Shown piece after piece: positions 15,438-21,967 of a DNA stretch of 21,967 nt. The notes under the pieces are model-generated. The model saw only the letters and a program-made list of their open reading frames with translations, searched no databases and was not told the DNA's origin. Position numbers and translations under genes: made by a program. Position 1 is the stretch's first letter, and each line of letters starts with the position of its first letter. The DNA comes from DASZHA01 sp035938265 (GTDB taxonomy: Bacteria > Chloroflexota > Dormibacteria > DASZGP01), in the NCBI GenBank assembly GCA_035938265.1, contig DASZHA010000045.1:1-21967 (forward strand). Direction: 5' to 3'.

Positions 15438-16349
15438 GTGAGCGACCAGCAGCGTGGCTCCACCGAGGAGCCGATGGCCCCCAACGCCTTCGTCGACCAG
15501 GCCCTGGGGGCGCTCAAGGCGTCGGGCTATCGCCCGGCCGCCTTCCGCGACTTCGCGGCGGCGCTCTGGTGCCGCTCCCAATCCAACGCTGAGGCGCGGC
15601 CCGACCTGCGCCCCGAGCTGCGGCTGATCGCCCTGGGGGGCCTGGTGCCGGCGCTGGTATGCGGCGTCGCGATGATCGCGGAGGGGGTGAACCCGGTGGC
15701 GGCGCTGCTGGTGCCGTCGCTTGCCTGGCTGGCGCTGAGCGGCTGGGTGTGGGTCGAGCTCGGCCTCGTGCGCCACCCCACCACCGACGCGCCGAGCCCG
15801 GCGATCGGCCCCGCCAACGTGCTCTCGCTCTACCGCGGCTGGGCGGCGGCGCCGCTGCTCCTGATCGGCCTCACCCTCGACCACGCCACCATCCTGCCAA
15901 TCGTCCTGGGCATCACAGCGGCGGCGACCGACCTGTTCGACGGGACGGTGGCGGTTCGGCTGCACCACGAGTCGCGACTGGGGCGACTGCTCGACCCGAT
16001 CATGGACTCCTTTCTCTTTTCCGCGATCGCCTTCGGCCTCAGCCGCTGGGGGCTTCTGCCCTGGTGGGTGGCGGCGCTGGTGGCGGTGCGTTACTTCTCG
16101 GTCGTGATCGGCGGCATCGTCCTGCTCTTCGCCCGCGGCCGGTCCATCTCGGTGCAACACACCCCCTGGGGCCAGCGGTCCACGATGGCGATTGCGTTGT
16201 CGTTGGCGCTGACGATGGCCTCGCGGTTCGTCGCCATCCCGCAGCCGGTGCTGCTGGGCGCCTACGTGCTGACGGTGGTGGCGATGGTCCTGGCCCTGGT
16301 CAGCATCGCCCGGCGCGCCCCGGCCCGCCCTGGCGAGGCGCCGGCGTGA
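15438..16349 (+). CDS. CDP-alcohol phosphatidyltransferase family membrane protein
   Basis: A 303-residue membrane protein. Family members transfer a phosphatidyl group from CDP-diacylglycerol to an alcohol such as glycerol-3-phosphate or inositol phosphate. The active-site motif is D165-x-x-D168-G169-x-x-A172, then G182, D186 and D190 with canonical spacing. The usually conserved Arg after A172 is Val here, with Arg at the next position (R174). All four metal or catalytic Asp residues are present. The domain, about 110-300, has several membrane helices, and a soluble N-terminal 50 residues plus two hydrophobic segments precede it. The start is the GTG at 15438, ten bases after the PBP stop. 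Its stop overlaps the plsY GTG. Substrate cannot be read from the sequence. Confidence 0.8.
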   Translation: MSDQQRGSTEEPMAPNAFVDQALGALKASGYRPAAFRDFAAALWCRSQSNAEARPDLRPELRLIALGGLVPALVCGVAMIAEGVNPVAALLVPSLAWLALSGWVWVELGLVRHPTTDAPSPAIGPANVLSLYRGWAAAPLLLIGLTLDHATILPIVLGITAAATDLFDGTVAVRLHHESRLGRLLDPIMDSFLFSAIAFGLSRWGLLPWWVAALVAVRYFSVVIGGIVLLFARGRSISVQHTPWGQRSTMAIALSLALTMASRFVAIPQPVLLGAYVLTVVAMVLALVSIARRAPARPGEAPA

Positions 16350-16963
16350 TCCCGGCGGTCCTCCTGGCCGTGGCCGCCTACCTCGTGGGCAGCATCCCCA
16401 CCGGGCTGTGGCTGGGTCGGACCGTCGGCGGCATCGACGTGCGCCGCTCAGGCAGCCATCGCACCGGGGCCACCAACGTGCAGCGGGCGCTGGGCACGCG
16501 AGCCGGGGTGGCGGTTTTGGCGATCGACTTCGTAAAGGGGCTGGGGGTGGTGCTCGCCACCCACGCCATTACTGGCAACGACTATGTCGCCGCCGCCGCC
16601 GGCCTGGCGGCAGTCGTGGGCCACATCTTCCCGGTATTCGCTGGCTTTCGAGGTGGTCGCGGCGTCGCCACCGGGGCAGGTGCCATCTGCGGCCTGGCGC
16701 CGCTGGCGGTGCTGCTCGCCTTCACCACGCTGGCGCTGGTGGTGGCATTGACACGCTATGTATCGCTGGGGTCGGTGATTGGGGCCCTCTCGGCGCCGAT
16801 CTGGGTTCTGGCGCTGCGGGGGAGATCGCCGCAATCGGACGCCGCCCTGCCATTGGCGATCGCCACGGGGGCCCTGGTCGTGCTGGCCCACGCGGACAAC
16901 ATCTACCGGTTGATGCGGGGACGCGAGAATAGGCTGGGGCAGAAGCCATCCGCCGGAGCCTGA
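16346..16963 (+). CDS. plsY: Acyl-phosphate:glycerol-3-phosphate acyltransferase PlsY
   Basis: A 205-residue membrane enzyme that transfers an acyl group from acyl-phosphate to glycerol-3-phosphate, the first step of phospholipid synthesis. Motifs are GSIPTG near residue 12, SGSHRTGATNVQRALG (the glycerol-phosphate loop, two residues longer than the common SGNxGATN form), and GHIFPVFAGFRGGRGVAT, with Arg in place of both Lys residues of the usual FKGGKG. The GTG at 16346 overlaps the previous stop (GTGA) and starts the first helix directly; a longer in-frame reading only runs back through that gene. The pairing with a phosphatidyltransferase fits a phospholipid-synthesis unit. Confidence 0.93.
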   Translation: MIPAVLLAVAAYLVGSIPTGLWLGRTVGGIDVRRSGSHRTGATNVQRALGTRAGVAVLAIDFVKGLGVVLATHAITGNDYVAAAAGLAAVVGHIFPVFAGFRGGRGVATGAGAICGLAPLAVLLAFTTLALVVALTRYVSLGSVIGALSAPIWVLALRGRSPQSDAALPLAIATGALVVLAHADNIYRLMRGRENRLGQKPSAGA

Positions 16964-16983
16964 GGCGCCACGGCGGTGTCTCA
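16961..16983 (+). terminator. Hairpin overlapping the plsY stop, possible terminator
   Basis: TGAGGCGCC at 16961-16969 pairs with GGTGTCTCA at 16975-16983 over nine positions, two of them G-U, around a five-base loop. The stem includes the plsY stop codon. No U-tract follows. It marks a likely end of the envelope gene group, as the next gene starts 77 bases later. Confidence 0.4.
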
Positions 16984-17004
16984 AGGCGGCATGACCCTGT
17001 GACG

Positions 17005-17052
17005 TAAATAGTTGTTAACCGGGGCGAATCGGCGGTTTTGCGCCCCTACCAT
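17005..17052 (+). promoter_or_regulatory. Candidate promoter/operator region of the cysteine-pair protein and kinase
   Basis: Three elements fall in this gap. TAAATAGT at 17005-17012 repeats the octamer at 13126-13133. GTTAAC at 17014-17019 is a small palindrome. GGGGCG at 17021-17026 pairs with CGCCCC at 17041-17046 around 14 bases. A TAnnnT-type -10 (TACCAT, 17047-17052) sits 7 bases before the GTG at 17060, so a leaderless transcript is possible. No clear -35 or ribosome binding site is seen. Confidence 0.35.
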
Positions 17053-17059
17053 TGAGCTT

Positions 17060-17776
17060 GTGGAACTGAGTTCTCGGGCTCATCGCATTGCCTTCGGACG
17101 GCGCTTGAGGCTGCGCTGGCGCCGACAGCGGGCTTACCTGGCGCTCCTGGTGCTGCCGCTATTGGCCGTCCTGGCCATGCCCGCGCCCGTGGCGCAGGCG
17201 CAGACACCGGCGGTCAAGGCCGCCGCCAGCCCCAGCCCATCGGGCCTCTGCCTGCTGGGCGTGCTGCTCTGTGGCCAGAACATCATCCAGAACCCCGCGC
17301 CGTGCCTCGCCGGCCTGCTCTGCAGCCCGGCGCCGCTGCCCTCCGCGTGTGTTGGCGGGCTGCTGCTGTGTGGCGGCGGCGTACTGAGCAACCCGTTGGC
17401 GGCGTCCCCGCCACCCAACCCCGGCCCGGGCCCCGGCGGCTCTGGTGGCGGCGGCAGCAACCCCAAAACCAGCACCGGCTCCACCAGTGTCGGCAACGCC
17501 AACACCTTAGCGGCGGTGCCGGCCGTGGGCGCGGCGCCGCTGCCGGCTCCTCCGGGCGTCGGCCTGGTCCTGCCCGCGCCGGCATCCGCGTCGACCGCGG
17601 GCCTCAACCCCGATCCGCTGGCAGTGCTCCTTTCGCTGTCGATCCGGGACGGCCTGTCTGTGAGCAGCTTGAGCACCTGGCCCTGGCTCGCCGGGATCCA
17701 GGTGGCGCTCCTCCTTGGCCTCCTGGCGATGGCCTGCTCCCGACAACTGACAGCGGCGTCTAAGCCCGCGAGCTGA
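17060..17776 (+). CDS. Secreted/membrane-anchored protein with three cysteine pairs, unknown function
   Basis: A 238-residue protein I do not recognise. A strongly basic n-region (Arg-rich to residue 24) precedes a hydrophobic core at 26-40 and a plausible signal peptidase site after PVAQA (residue 47). Three repeats follow, each with two cysteines around a Gly/Leu core: C64/C71 (CLLGVLLC), C82/C88 (CLAGLLC) and C97/C104 (CVGGLLLC). Residues 112-190 are Pro, Gly, Ser and Ala rich, and a C-terminal helix at about 205-228 could anchor it. There is no LPxTG sorting signal. GTG 17060 is preferred; a TTG at 17012 would add 16 residues containing the promoter-like bases. The stop overlaps the kinase ATG by one base, so the two are probably made together and act at the same membrane. 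Confidence 0.65.
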   Translation: MELSSRAHRIAFGRRLRLRWRRQRAYLALLVLPLLAVLAMPAPVAQAQTPAVKAAASPSPSGLCLLGVLLCGQNIIQNPAPCLAGLLCSPAPLPSACVGGLLLCGGGVLSNPLAASPPPNPGPGPGGSGGGGSNPKTSTGSTSVGNANTLAAVPAVGAAPLPAPPGVGLVLPAPASASTAGLNPDPLAVLLSLSIRDGLSVSSLSTWPWLAGIQVALLLGLLAMACSRQLTAASKPAS

Positions 17777-20067
17777 TGCTCGCGCGGTTCCGTGGCTCCT
17801 TCGCCGCGAAGCTGGTGGCGCTGGAGGTTGGCACCATCCTGGTCGTCTCCATCTCGCTGGCGGCGTTGCTGGTCAGCGCTCGGCTGATCCAGACCAGGGA
17901 GCTGGAGCAGAACGTCTCCGGCAAGGCGGTCGAGGCTTTCGCGCGCGACCTTGACACCGCGGGCTCGGGCACCGCGTCGCTGAGCCAGCGAATGGCCGAC
18001 TTCGCGCCCCTCGCCGCGGAGTACGGGAGCGCCGACCACCTGCGTCTGGAGGCGCTGCTGGCGGCGGAGGCCGCCACCCTGCCGGCCGGTGAGTCCCTGG
18101 TGGCGCTCGATCAGACCGGCCGCGTGATCGTTGCCCGGCACGGTGGAGACCAGGCCCAGGGCGCGGTCGCCGACCCCAGCCGCTGGAACGCGCTGCCGCT
18201 GGCGGGACTGATCAGCGCCGGCAAGCCACAGCCGAAGGGCTACCTCGAGCTGGCAGGCGGGGCCCTGGAGCTCGACGGCATGTCGCCCGTGCACCTCAAC
18301 GGCGCGGTGGCCGGCTACATCCTCGACACCATCGACGTCGGCACCCTTCTCAAGCGCATCGTGCCTTCGGGCAGCGGCCTGCAGTACAGCCTCTTCTTTG
18401 ACGGCAAGCGCACAACCACCACGCTCGATACCTCAGTCCTCGGCCAGGCAGTGCCTGACGGGCTGGGCGGCAGCACCAGCTGCGGCAGCTTTGGCACCTA
18501 CCAGCTGGCCGGCAAGACCTACGCCGGCTGCTATGCCACAGTCGCGCAGAACGACCACGTCCAGGTGGCGGCCGACGTGGACGACTCGGTCTTCGCCAGC
18601 CAGCGCCTCAACGACGCGCTGGTGGTTCTCTTCGCCACCACCGTGCTGGCAACAGTGCTGATCGTGCTCGCCGTCCTCTTCGCCCGGCGCTACGCCGTGC
18701 GGCCGCTTACCGCCCTGGCCCAGGCGTCGGCCCGGCTGGGGGCCGGCGACTACGACACCAGCGTCGACGTCAGCTCGCGGGACGACTTCGGCCGGCTGGC
18801 AGACACCTTCAACACCATGGCCGGGCGGATCCGGGAGAACACCCTCGACCTTGAGCAGGAGCGCGCCCGACTCGACGCCGCGATCACCAGCCTCAGCGCT
18901 GTCTCACGGGCGCTGACCACCACCACCGCCGGCAAGAGGGCGCTGCGCGAGGCGGTCCTCGATGCGATGGAGGAGATCACGGGCGCGGGCGTGTTGGTCA
19001 TGTTCGAGGGCACCAGCCGCTCCCGGCCCACGGCGGTGCGTGGCGTCACGGCAGCGGTGGCGCGGGCGATGTACAGCGAGGCCGGGGGCCAGGCGGTCAC
19101 CGCCAGCGGCCAGGCGCGGGTGGTGCGGCTCCCCGGGCCCGCCCCGTACCGCGGCTGGCAGGCGCTGGTGGTGCCCATGGTCTACCAGGAGCGTCCCATC
19201 GGCGCGCTGGCGGCGATCGCCGCGGAGTCATTGGAGAAGGTCGACGCCGCCTCGCTCACGGTGCTGGCCAGCCAGGCCACAGTGGCACTGCAGAACAGCG
19301 ACCTGTTCGACCGCGAGCGTCAGACCGTCGTCCGGCTGCAGGAGCTCGACTCCATGAAGTCGGACTTCCTGGCCACCATCCAGCACGAGCTACGCACACC
19401 GCTGACGGCGATCATGGGCATGACCGACCTGCTGGAGATGGCCTGGGCCAGCTGGAGCGACGCGCAGAAGCTGGACGCGGTCAACGACGTCCAGCTCGCC
19501 GCCAAGAGCCTCTTCGAGCTGGTCGAGACCATCCTCGACTACTCCCTGATCGAGTCCAACCGGGTCACCCTCCACCTGAGCGCGGTCGACCCGCGCGAGG
19601 CCGCCCGGACCGCCCTGGAGGAGCTCGGTCCCCTGATCAAGCGCCAGAAGGCCAACGTCCACATCAGGGTGCCGCGCGATGTACGCGTCCAGGCCGACCA
19701 GCGGCGTCTGACACAGGTCTTCAAAGCCCTGATTGACAATGCCGTCAAGTTCAGTCCCGAGGGCGCCAGGGTCGATGTCAGCGCAGAGCGGCAGAACGGC
19801 AGCGTCCAGCTCAAGGTGACCGACCGCGGGATCGGGATCGACGAGGAGAACCGGGCCCGTATCTTCGAGCGCTTCTACCAGGTCGACAACACCGCGACCC
19901 GCCGCTACGGCGGTACCGGGATGGGCCTGGCACTGGTCTCAAAGCTGGTTGCGATGCACCACGGCAACGTCGCCGTCGAGAGCCGCCCGGGCAAGGGCTC
20001 GACCTTCACGGTGGTGCTGCCGGCGGTCGCGCCGAACGGCGCCAACGGCCGGCTGAAGGGGCGTTAG
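17776..20067 (+). CDS. Membrane sensor histidine kinase with periplasmic sensor, HAMP and GAF domains
   Basis: A 763-residue sensor kinase. A first helix (about 13-37) and a second (about 282-304) bracket an extracytoplasmic domain of some 240 residues, probably Cache-like. It contains only two cysteines, C236 and C252. HAMP follows at about 305-357, a coiled link, and a GAF-like domain at about 380-510. The dimerisation domain has the phospho-acceptor H537 in FLATIQHELRTPLTAIMG. The ATP-binding domain has N655 (IDNAVKFSPEG), DRGIGIDEEN, FERFYQVD and GGTGMGLALVSKL. All catalytic boxes are intact, so it should be active. No receiver domain is attached and no response regulator lies in the window. 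The ATG overlaps the cysteine-pair protein stop by one base. The signal sensed is unknown. Confidence 0.92.
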   Translation: MLARFRGSFAAKLVALEVGTILVVSISLAALLVSARLIQTRELEQNVSGKAVEAFARDLDTAGSGTASLSQRMADFAPLAAEYGSADHLRLEALLAAEAATLPAGESLVALDQTGRVIVARHGGDQAQGAVADPSRWNALPLAGLISAGKPQPKGYLELAGGALELDGMSPVHLNGAVAGYILDTIDVGTLLKRIVPSGSGLQYSLFFDGKRTTTTLDTSVLGQAVPDGLGGSTSCGSFGTYQLAGKTYAGCYATVAQNDHVQVAADVDDSVFASQRLNDALVVLFATTVLATVLIVLAVLFARRYAVRPLTALAQASARLGAGDYDTSVDVSSRDDFGRLADTFNTMAGRIRENTLDLEQERARLDAAITSLSAVSRALTTTTAGKRALREAVLDAMEEITGAGVLVMFEGTSRSRPTAVRGVTAAVARAMYSEAGGQAVTASGQARVVRLPGPAPYRGWQALVVPMVYQERPIGALAAIAAESLEKVDAASLTVLASQATVALQNSDLFDRERQTVVRLQELDSMKSDFLATIQHELRTPLTAIMGMTDLLEMAWASWSDAQKLDAVNDVQLAAKSLFELVETILDYSLIESNRVTLHLSAVDPREAARTALEELGPLIKRQKANVHIRVPRDVRVQADQRRLTQVFKALIDNAVKFSPEGARVDVSAERQNGSVQLKVTDRGIGIDEENRARIFERFYQVDNTATRRYGGTGMGLALVSKLVAMHHGNVAVESRPGKGSTFTVVLPAVAPNGANGRLKGR

Positions 20068-20084
20068 GCAGGCACCCCCGGGCA

Positions 20085-20090
20085 TATAAT
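20085..20090 (+). promoter_or_regulatory. TATAAT -10 element of the SRP RNA promoter
   Basis: A perfect TATAAT lies 17 bases after the kinase stop and just before the SRP RNA. The 10-mer ATATAATCGG (20084-20093) is identical to that at the nuo promoter. No strong -35 is seen. The expected transcript start is near 20097. Confidence 0.7.
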
Positions 20091-20096
20091 CGGCCT

Positions 20097-20345
20097 TGGT
20101 CGCGCTAGATGGGGAGTCAGCGGTGCCCTGTACCCGCAATCCGCTATAGCGGGGTCGAACTCCCTTCTGAGGGCTCGGGAACCAAGGTGGTCCCGGGTGA
20201 AGGCGTCGAAGGTCGGACCCTGCGCAGCCCGAAACTCATGAACCCCGTCAGGTCCGGAAGGAAGCAGCGGTAAGTGGGCGACGGGGGTGCCGCAGGCAGT
20301 TCGGCCGGAGCCTTCACCTCGGCAAGGCGCCCTGGGGCTCCGGGA
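20097..20345 (+). ncRNA. ffs: Signal recognition particle RNA, large bacterial type (with Alu domain)
   Basis: The RNA scaffold of the particle that targets membrane and secreted proteins through Ffh. The Ffh-binding hairpin is unmistakable: the conserved GTCAGGTCCGGAAGGAAGCA begins at 20247, within a stem of ACCCCGTC (20242-20249) and GACGGGGG (20280-20287). Further stem pairs down helix 5 are CCTGCG (20219-20224) with CGCAGG (20291-20296) and GGTGAAGGC (20196-20204) with GCCTTCACC (20310-20318). The 5' part, about 20100-20165, has the Alu-type fold with GTGCCCTGTACCCGCAAT and the GGGGAG/CTCCC pairing, so this is the long form and not the E. coli 4.5S form. The ends are approximate: start from the -10 box, end from loss of pairing. 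Placement before dnaX is common in bacteria. Confidence 0.93.
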
Positions 20346-20396
20346 TCGAAGAAGGGTGCGCGACCACTTCACATCCGCCTGCCGTAATCGAGGAAG

Positions 20397-21967
20397 TTGA
20401 CCGCTCTCTACTCCGTCTACCGCTCCCAGCGATTCGAGGACCTCGTCGGCCAGGAGACGGCGGCGCGAACGCTCAAGAACGCGCTGGTGTCGGGCCGCGT
20501 GGCGCATGCGTACCTTTTCACCGGCATCCGCGGTACGGGTAAGACCAGCACGGCGCGGATCCTGGCCAAGGCCGTCAACTGCCTCAATCCCAAAGATGGC
20601 GAGCCGTGCAATGAGTGCACATCCTGCGTGGCCATCACCGAGGGGTCGGCCACCGACCTGATCGAGATCGATGCCGCCAGCAACCGCGGCGTCGACGAGA
20701 TCCGCGACCTCCGTGAGAAGGCCAAGTACCTCCCGGCGCAGCTGAAGCACAAGGTCTACATCATCGACGAGGCCCACCAGCTCACGCCTGAGGCCTTCAA
20801 CGCGCTGCTCAAAACCCTCGAGGAGCCGCCCGAGCATGTCCTGTTCATCCTCTGCACCACCGAGGCGCACAAGCTGCCCTCAACCATCATCTCCCGCTGC
20901 CAGCGCTTCGACTTCCGGCGCATCGGCGAGGCCGACATCGCCGGGCGGCTGCAGCAGATCGTGACGGGTGAGGGGTTGGTGGCCGCCGATGACGGCCTGG
21001 CGCTGATCGCGACAATGGCCCACGGCAGCATGCGCGACGCCATCACCATGCTGGACCAGATGGCCAGCGCTGGCGCGGCGTCGATCGACGCCGAGGCGGT
21101 CCGGCAGCACCTCGGGCTGGTCTCTGCTCCCGAGCTGGCGGCGCTGCTGGCTGGGGCGGCCCGCGGCGATGCCGCCTTCGTCCTGCGCGAGATCGAGGGG
21201 CAGGCGCAGCGCGGGGCCGACCTCCGCCAGCTGGCCAACGGCCTTGCGGAGATGGCCCGCAAGGCCGTCCTGATCAGCCTCGGCGCGGCTGACGCCGCCG
21301 CGCTCGGCCTCGACCCCGCCAGCGGCGCGGACCTCACCGCCGCGGTTGGCGCTGCCGGTCGCGAGTTCGCCGCCGCGGCTTTCGAGGCGGCGCTGGCGGC
21401 GAGCACCGAGATGAAGCAGACGCACGACCCGCGGCTGCTGCTCGAGCTATTGCTTCTCCGCCTCGCCTCCGGGCGCGATGAGGGCCCACCGTCGCCGCAA
21501 CCGGCGGGAGTGGGGGCGGGCGCGCCGGCAGCGGCAGGGTCCGGGGCATCGGAGCGGGTCGGCACAGCCAGGGCGAGTCAGACGAAGGCCGGAGGCGACA
21601 CTGCGACTAGCCGGGGGAAGCCGGCTTCGGCCGGCGAGGACGAGCAGGCCGGTGAGGTCGACGGCCAGACCGATGCGGTAGCAGCCGGCGCGGCCGGGGA
21701 GGCTGGCGTGGTCGCGGCAGGCTTGGCTGCCAAGGCTGACGAGATCGCCGCAAGCGTCAGTCCACTGCGACCTGGAGTCCCCTCAGGGAGCCCCGACGCC
21801 GACGGCGCCGGCAGCGTCGCCCCTGCCGTGGATCCCCCGGCCGGCGACGTGGAGGTCGCGGATAGCGGGCCAGCAGGCATGGCCGCGACGCCCCCGGGTC
21901 CGCCAATCGCACCCGAGCTCCTGGAGGACATCGTCAGAGAGTGGCCGCGCCTGTTCGAGGCCTTCAA
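20397..21967 (+). CDS. dnaX: DNA polymerase III subunit gamma/tau (5' part, runs off the window)
   Basis: The clamp-loader ATPase; 523 complete codons are present with no stop. It starts with TTG at 20397, the only in-frame start after the TAA at 20385, and gives the expected TALYSVYRSQRFEDLVGQE opening; GAGGAAG directly precedes it. Walker A is GIRGTGKTS at residues 43-51 (K49). The zinc cysteines C62, C71, C74, C77 match E. coli spacing. Walker B reads DEAH at 124-127, sensor 1 is LCTTEAHKLP, and the SRC finger (SRCQRFDF) follows. Domain III ends near residue 360. A linker of about 140 residues rich in Ala, Gly and Asp leads to APELLEDIVREWPRLFEAF, the start of the tau-specific C-terminal part. 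No A-rich slippery site for a shorter gamma form is seen. Confidence 0.95.
   Translation, partial: MTALYSVYRSQRFEDLVGQETAARTLKNALVSGRVAHAYLFTGIRGTGKTSTARILAKAVNCLNPKDGEPCNECTSCVAITEGSATDLIEIDAASNRGVDEIRDLREKAKYLPAQLKHKVYIIDEAHQLTPEAFNALLKTLEEPPEHVLFILCTTEAHKLPSTIISRCQRFDFRRIGEADIAGRLQQIVTGEGLVAADDGLALIATMAHGSMRDAITMLDQMASAGAASIDAEAVRQHLGLVSAPELAALLAGAARGDAAFVLREIEGQAQRGADLRQLANGLAEMARKAVLISLGAADAAALGLDPASGADLTAAVGAAGREFAAAAFEAALAASTEMKQTHDPRLLLELLLLRLASGRDEGPPSPQPAGVGAGAPAAAGSGASERVGTARASQTKAGGDTATSRGKPASAGEDEQAGEVDGQTDAVAAGAAGEAGVVAAGLAAKADEIAASVSPLRPGVPSGSPDADGAGSVAPAVDPPAGDVEVADSGPAGMAATPPGPPIAPELLEDIVREWPRLFEAF

Noticed and set aside
15659..16963. Apparent 434-residue fusion ending in PlsY
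   Set aside because: The first 229 residues are an out-of-frame reading of the phosphatidyltransferase gene; PlsY begins at GTG 16346.
17134..18294. Antisense open frame of 386 codons across the cysteine-pair protein and kinase
   Set aside because: Composition is Arg/Gly/Pro-rich shadow sequence, and the sense frames have a signal peptide, membrane helices and kinase domains.
20807..20816. Possible slippery site in dnaX (CTCAAAACCC)
   Set aside because: Only four A residues, no AAAAAAG heptamer, and it lies inside the ATPase core, too early for a gamma-type product.
1..21967. CRISPR arrays, insertion sequences, tRNA or rRNA genes
   Set aside because: No regularly spaced repeats, transposase frames, terminal inverted repeats or tRNA/rRNA core sequences were seen; apart from the SRP RNA region (20068-20396) the gaps between genes are under 100 bases.

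Overview
The window is a high-GC bacterial chromosome segment with every supported gene on the + strand. GTG and TTG starts are frequent and many genes overlap by 1 or 4 bases (ATGA, GTGA, TTGA). The signal recognition particle RNA carries an Alu-type domain, and complex I is encoded as an 11-gene nuo cluster (A-B-C-D-H-I-J-K-L-M-N) with no nuoE, nuoF or nuoG in line. These traits suggest a Chloroflexota-like, Dormibacterota-like or deep actinobacterial-type organism. That placement is inference; no taxonomic marker was compared. No mobile element, CRISPR array, tRNA or rRNA was seen.

Layout. (1) 1-2008: the last 16 codons of a probable class III adenylate cyclase-domain protein, then a compact run of a CysO/MoaD-like sulfur carrier, a small NIL-domain protein, mnmA (tRNA 2-thiouridylase) and a 98-residue membrane protein. 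(2) 2010-13085: a TATAAT box followed by the nuo cluster. It encodes the quinone/N2 module (B, C, D, I) and the membrane proton-pumping arm (A, H, J, K, L, M, N) but not the NADH-oxidising module. NuoB, NuoC and NuoI all carry long tails beyond their conserved domains. (3) 13178-16963: an envelope group of a class A penicillin-binding protein, a CDP-alcohol phosphatidyltransferase-family protein and PlsY. (4) 17060-20067: a secreted or membrane-anchored protein with three cysteine pairs, coupled by a 1-base overlap to a large hybrid-free sensor histidine kinase. (5) 20085-21967: a TATAAT promoter, the large-type SRP RNA and the start of dnaX, which runs off the window.

How the parts work together. 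The sulfur-carrier/NIL/MnmA trio suggests a local sulfur-transfer unit. The nuo genes would build a complex I that takes electrons from a donor other than a NuoEFG module, unless those genes lie elsewhere. The PBP, phosphatidyltransferase and PlsY genes supply peptidoglycan and phospholipid. The least familiar unit is the cysteine-pair protein with its histidine kinase, whose predicted extracytoplasmic domain has two cysteines of its own. No response regulator lies in the window.
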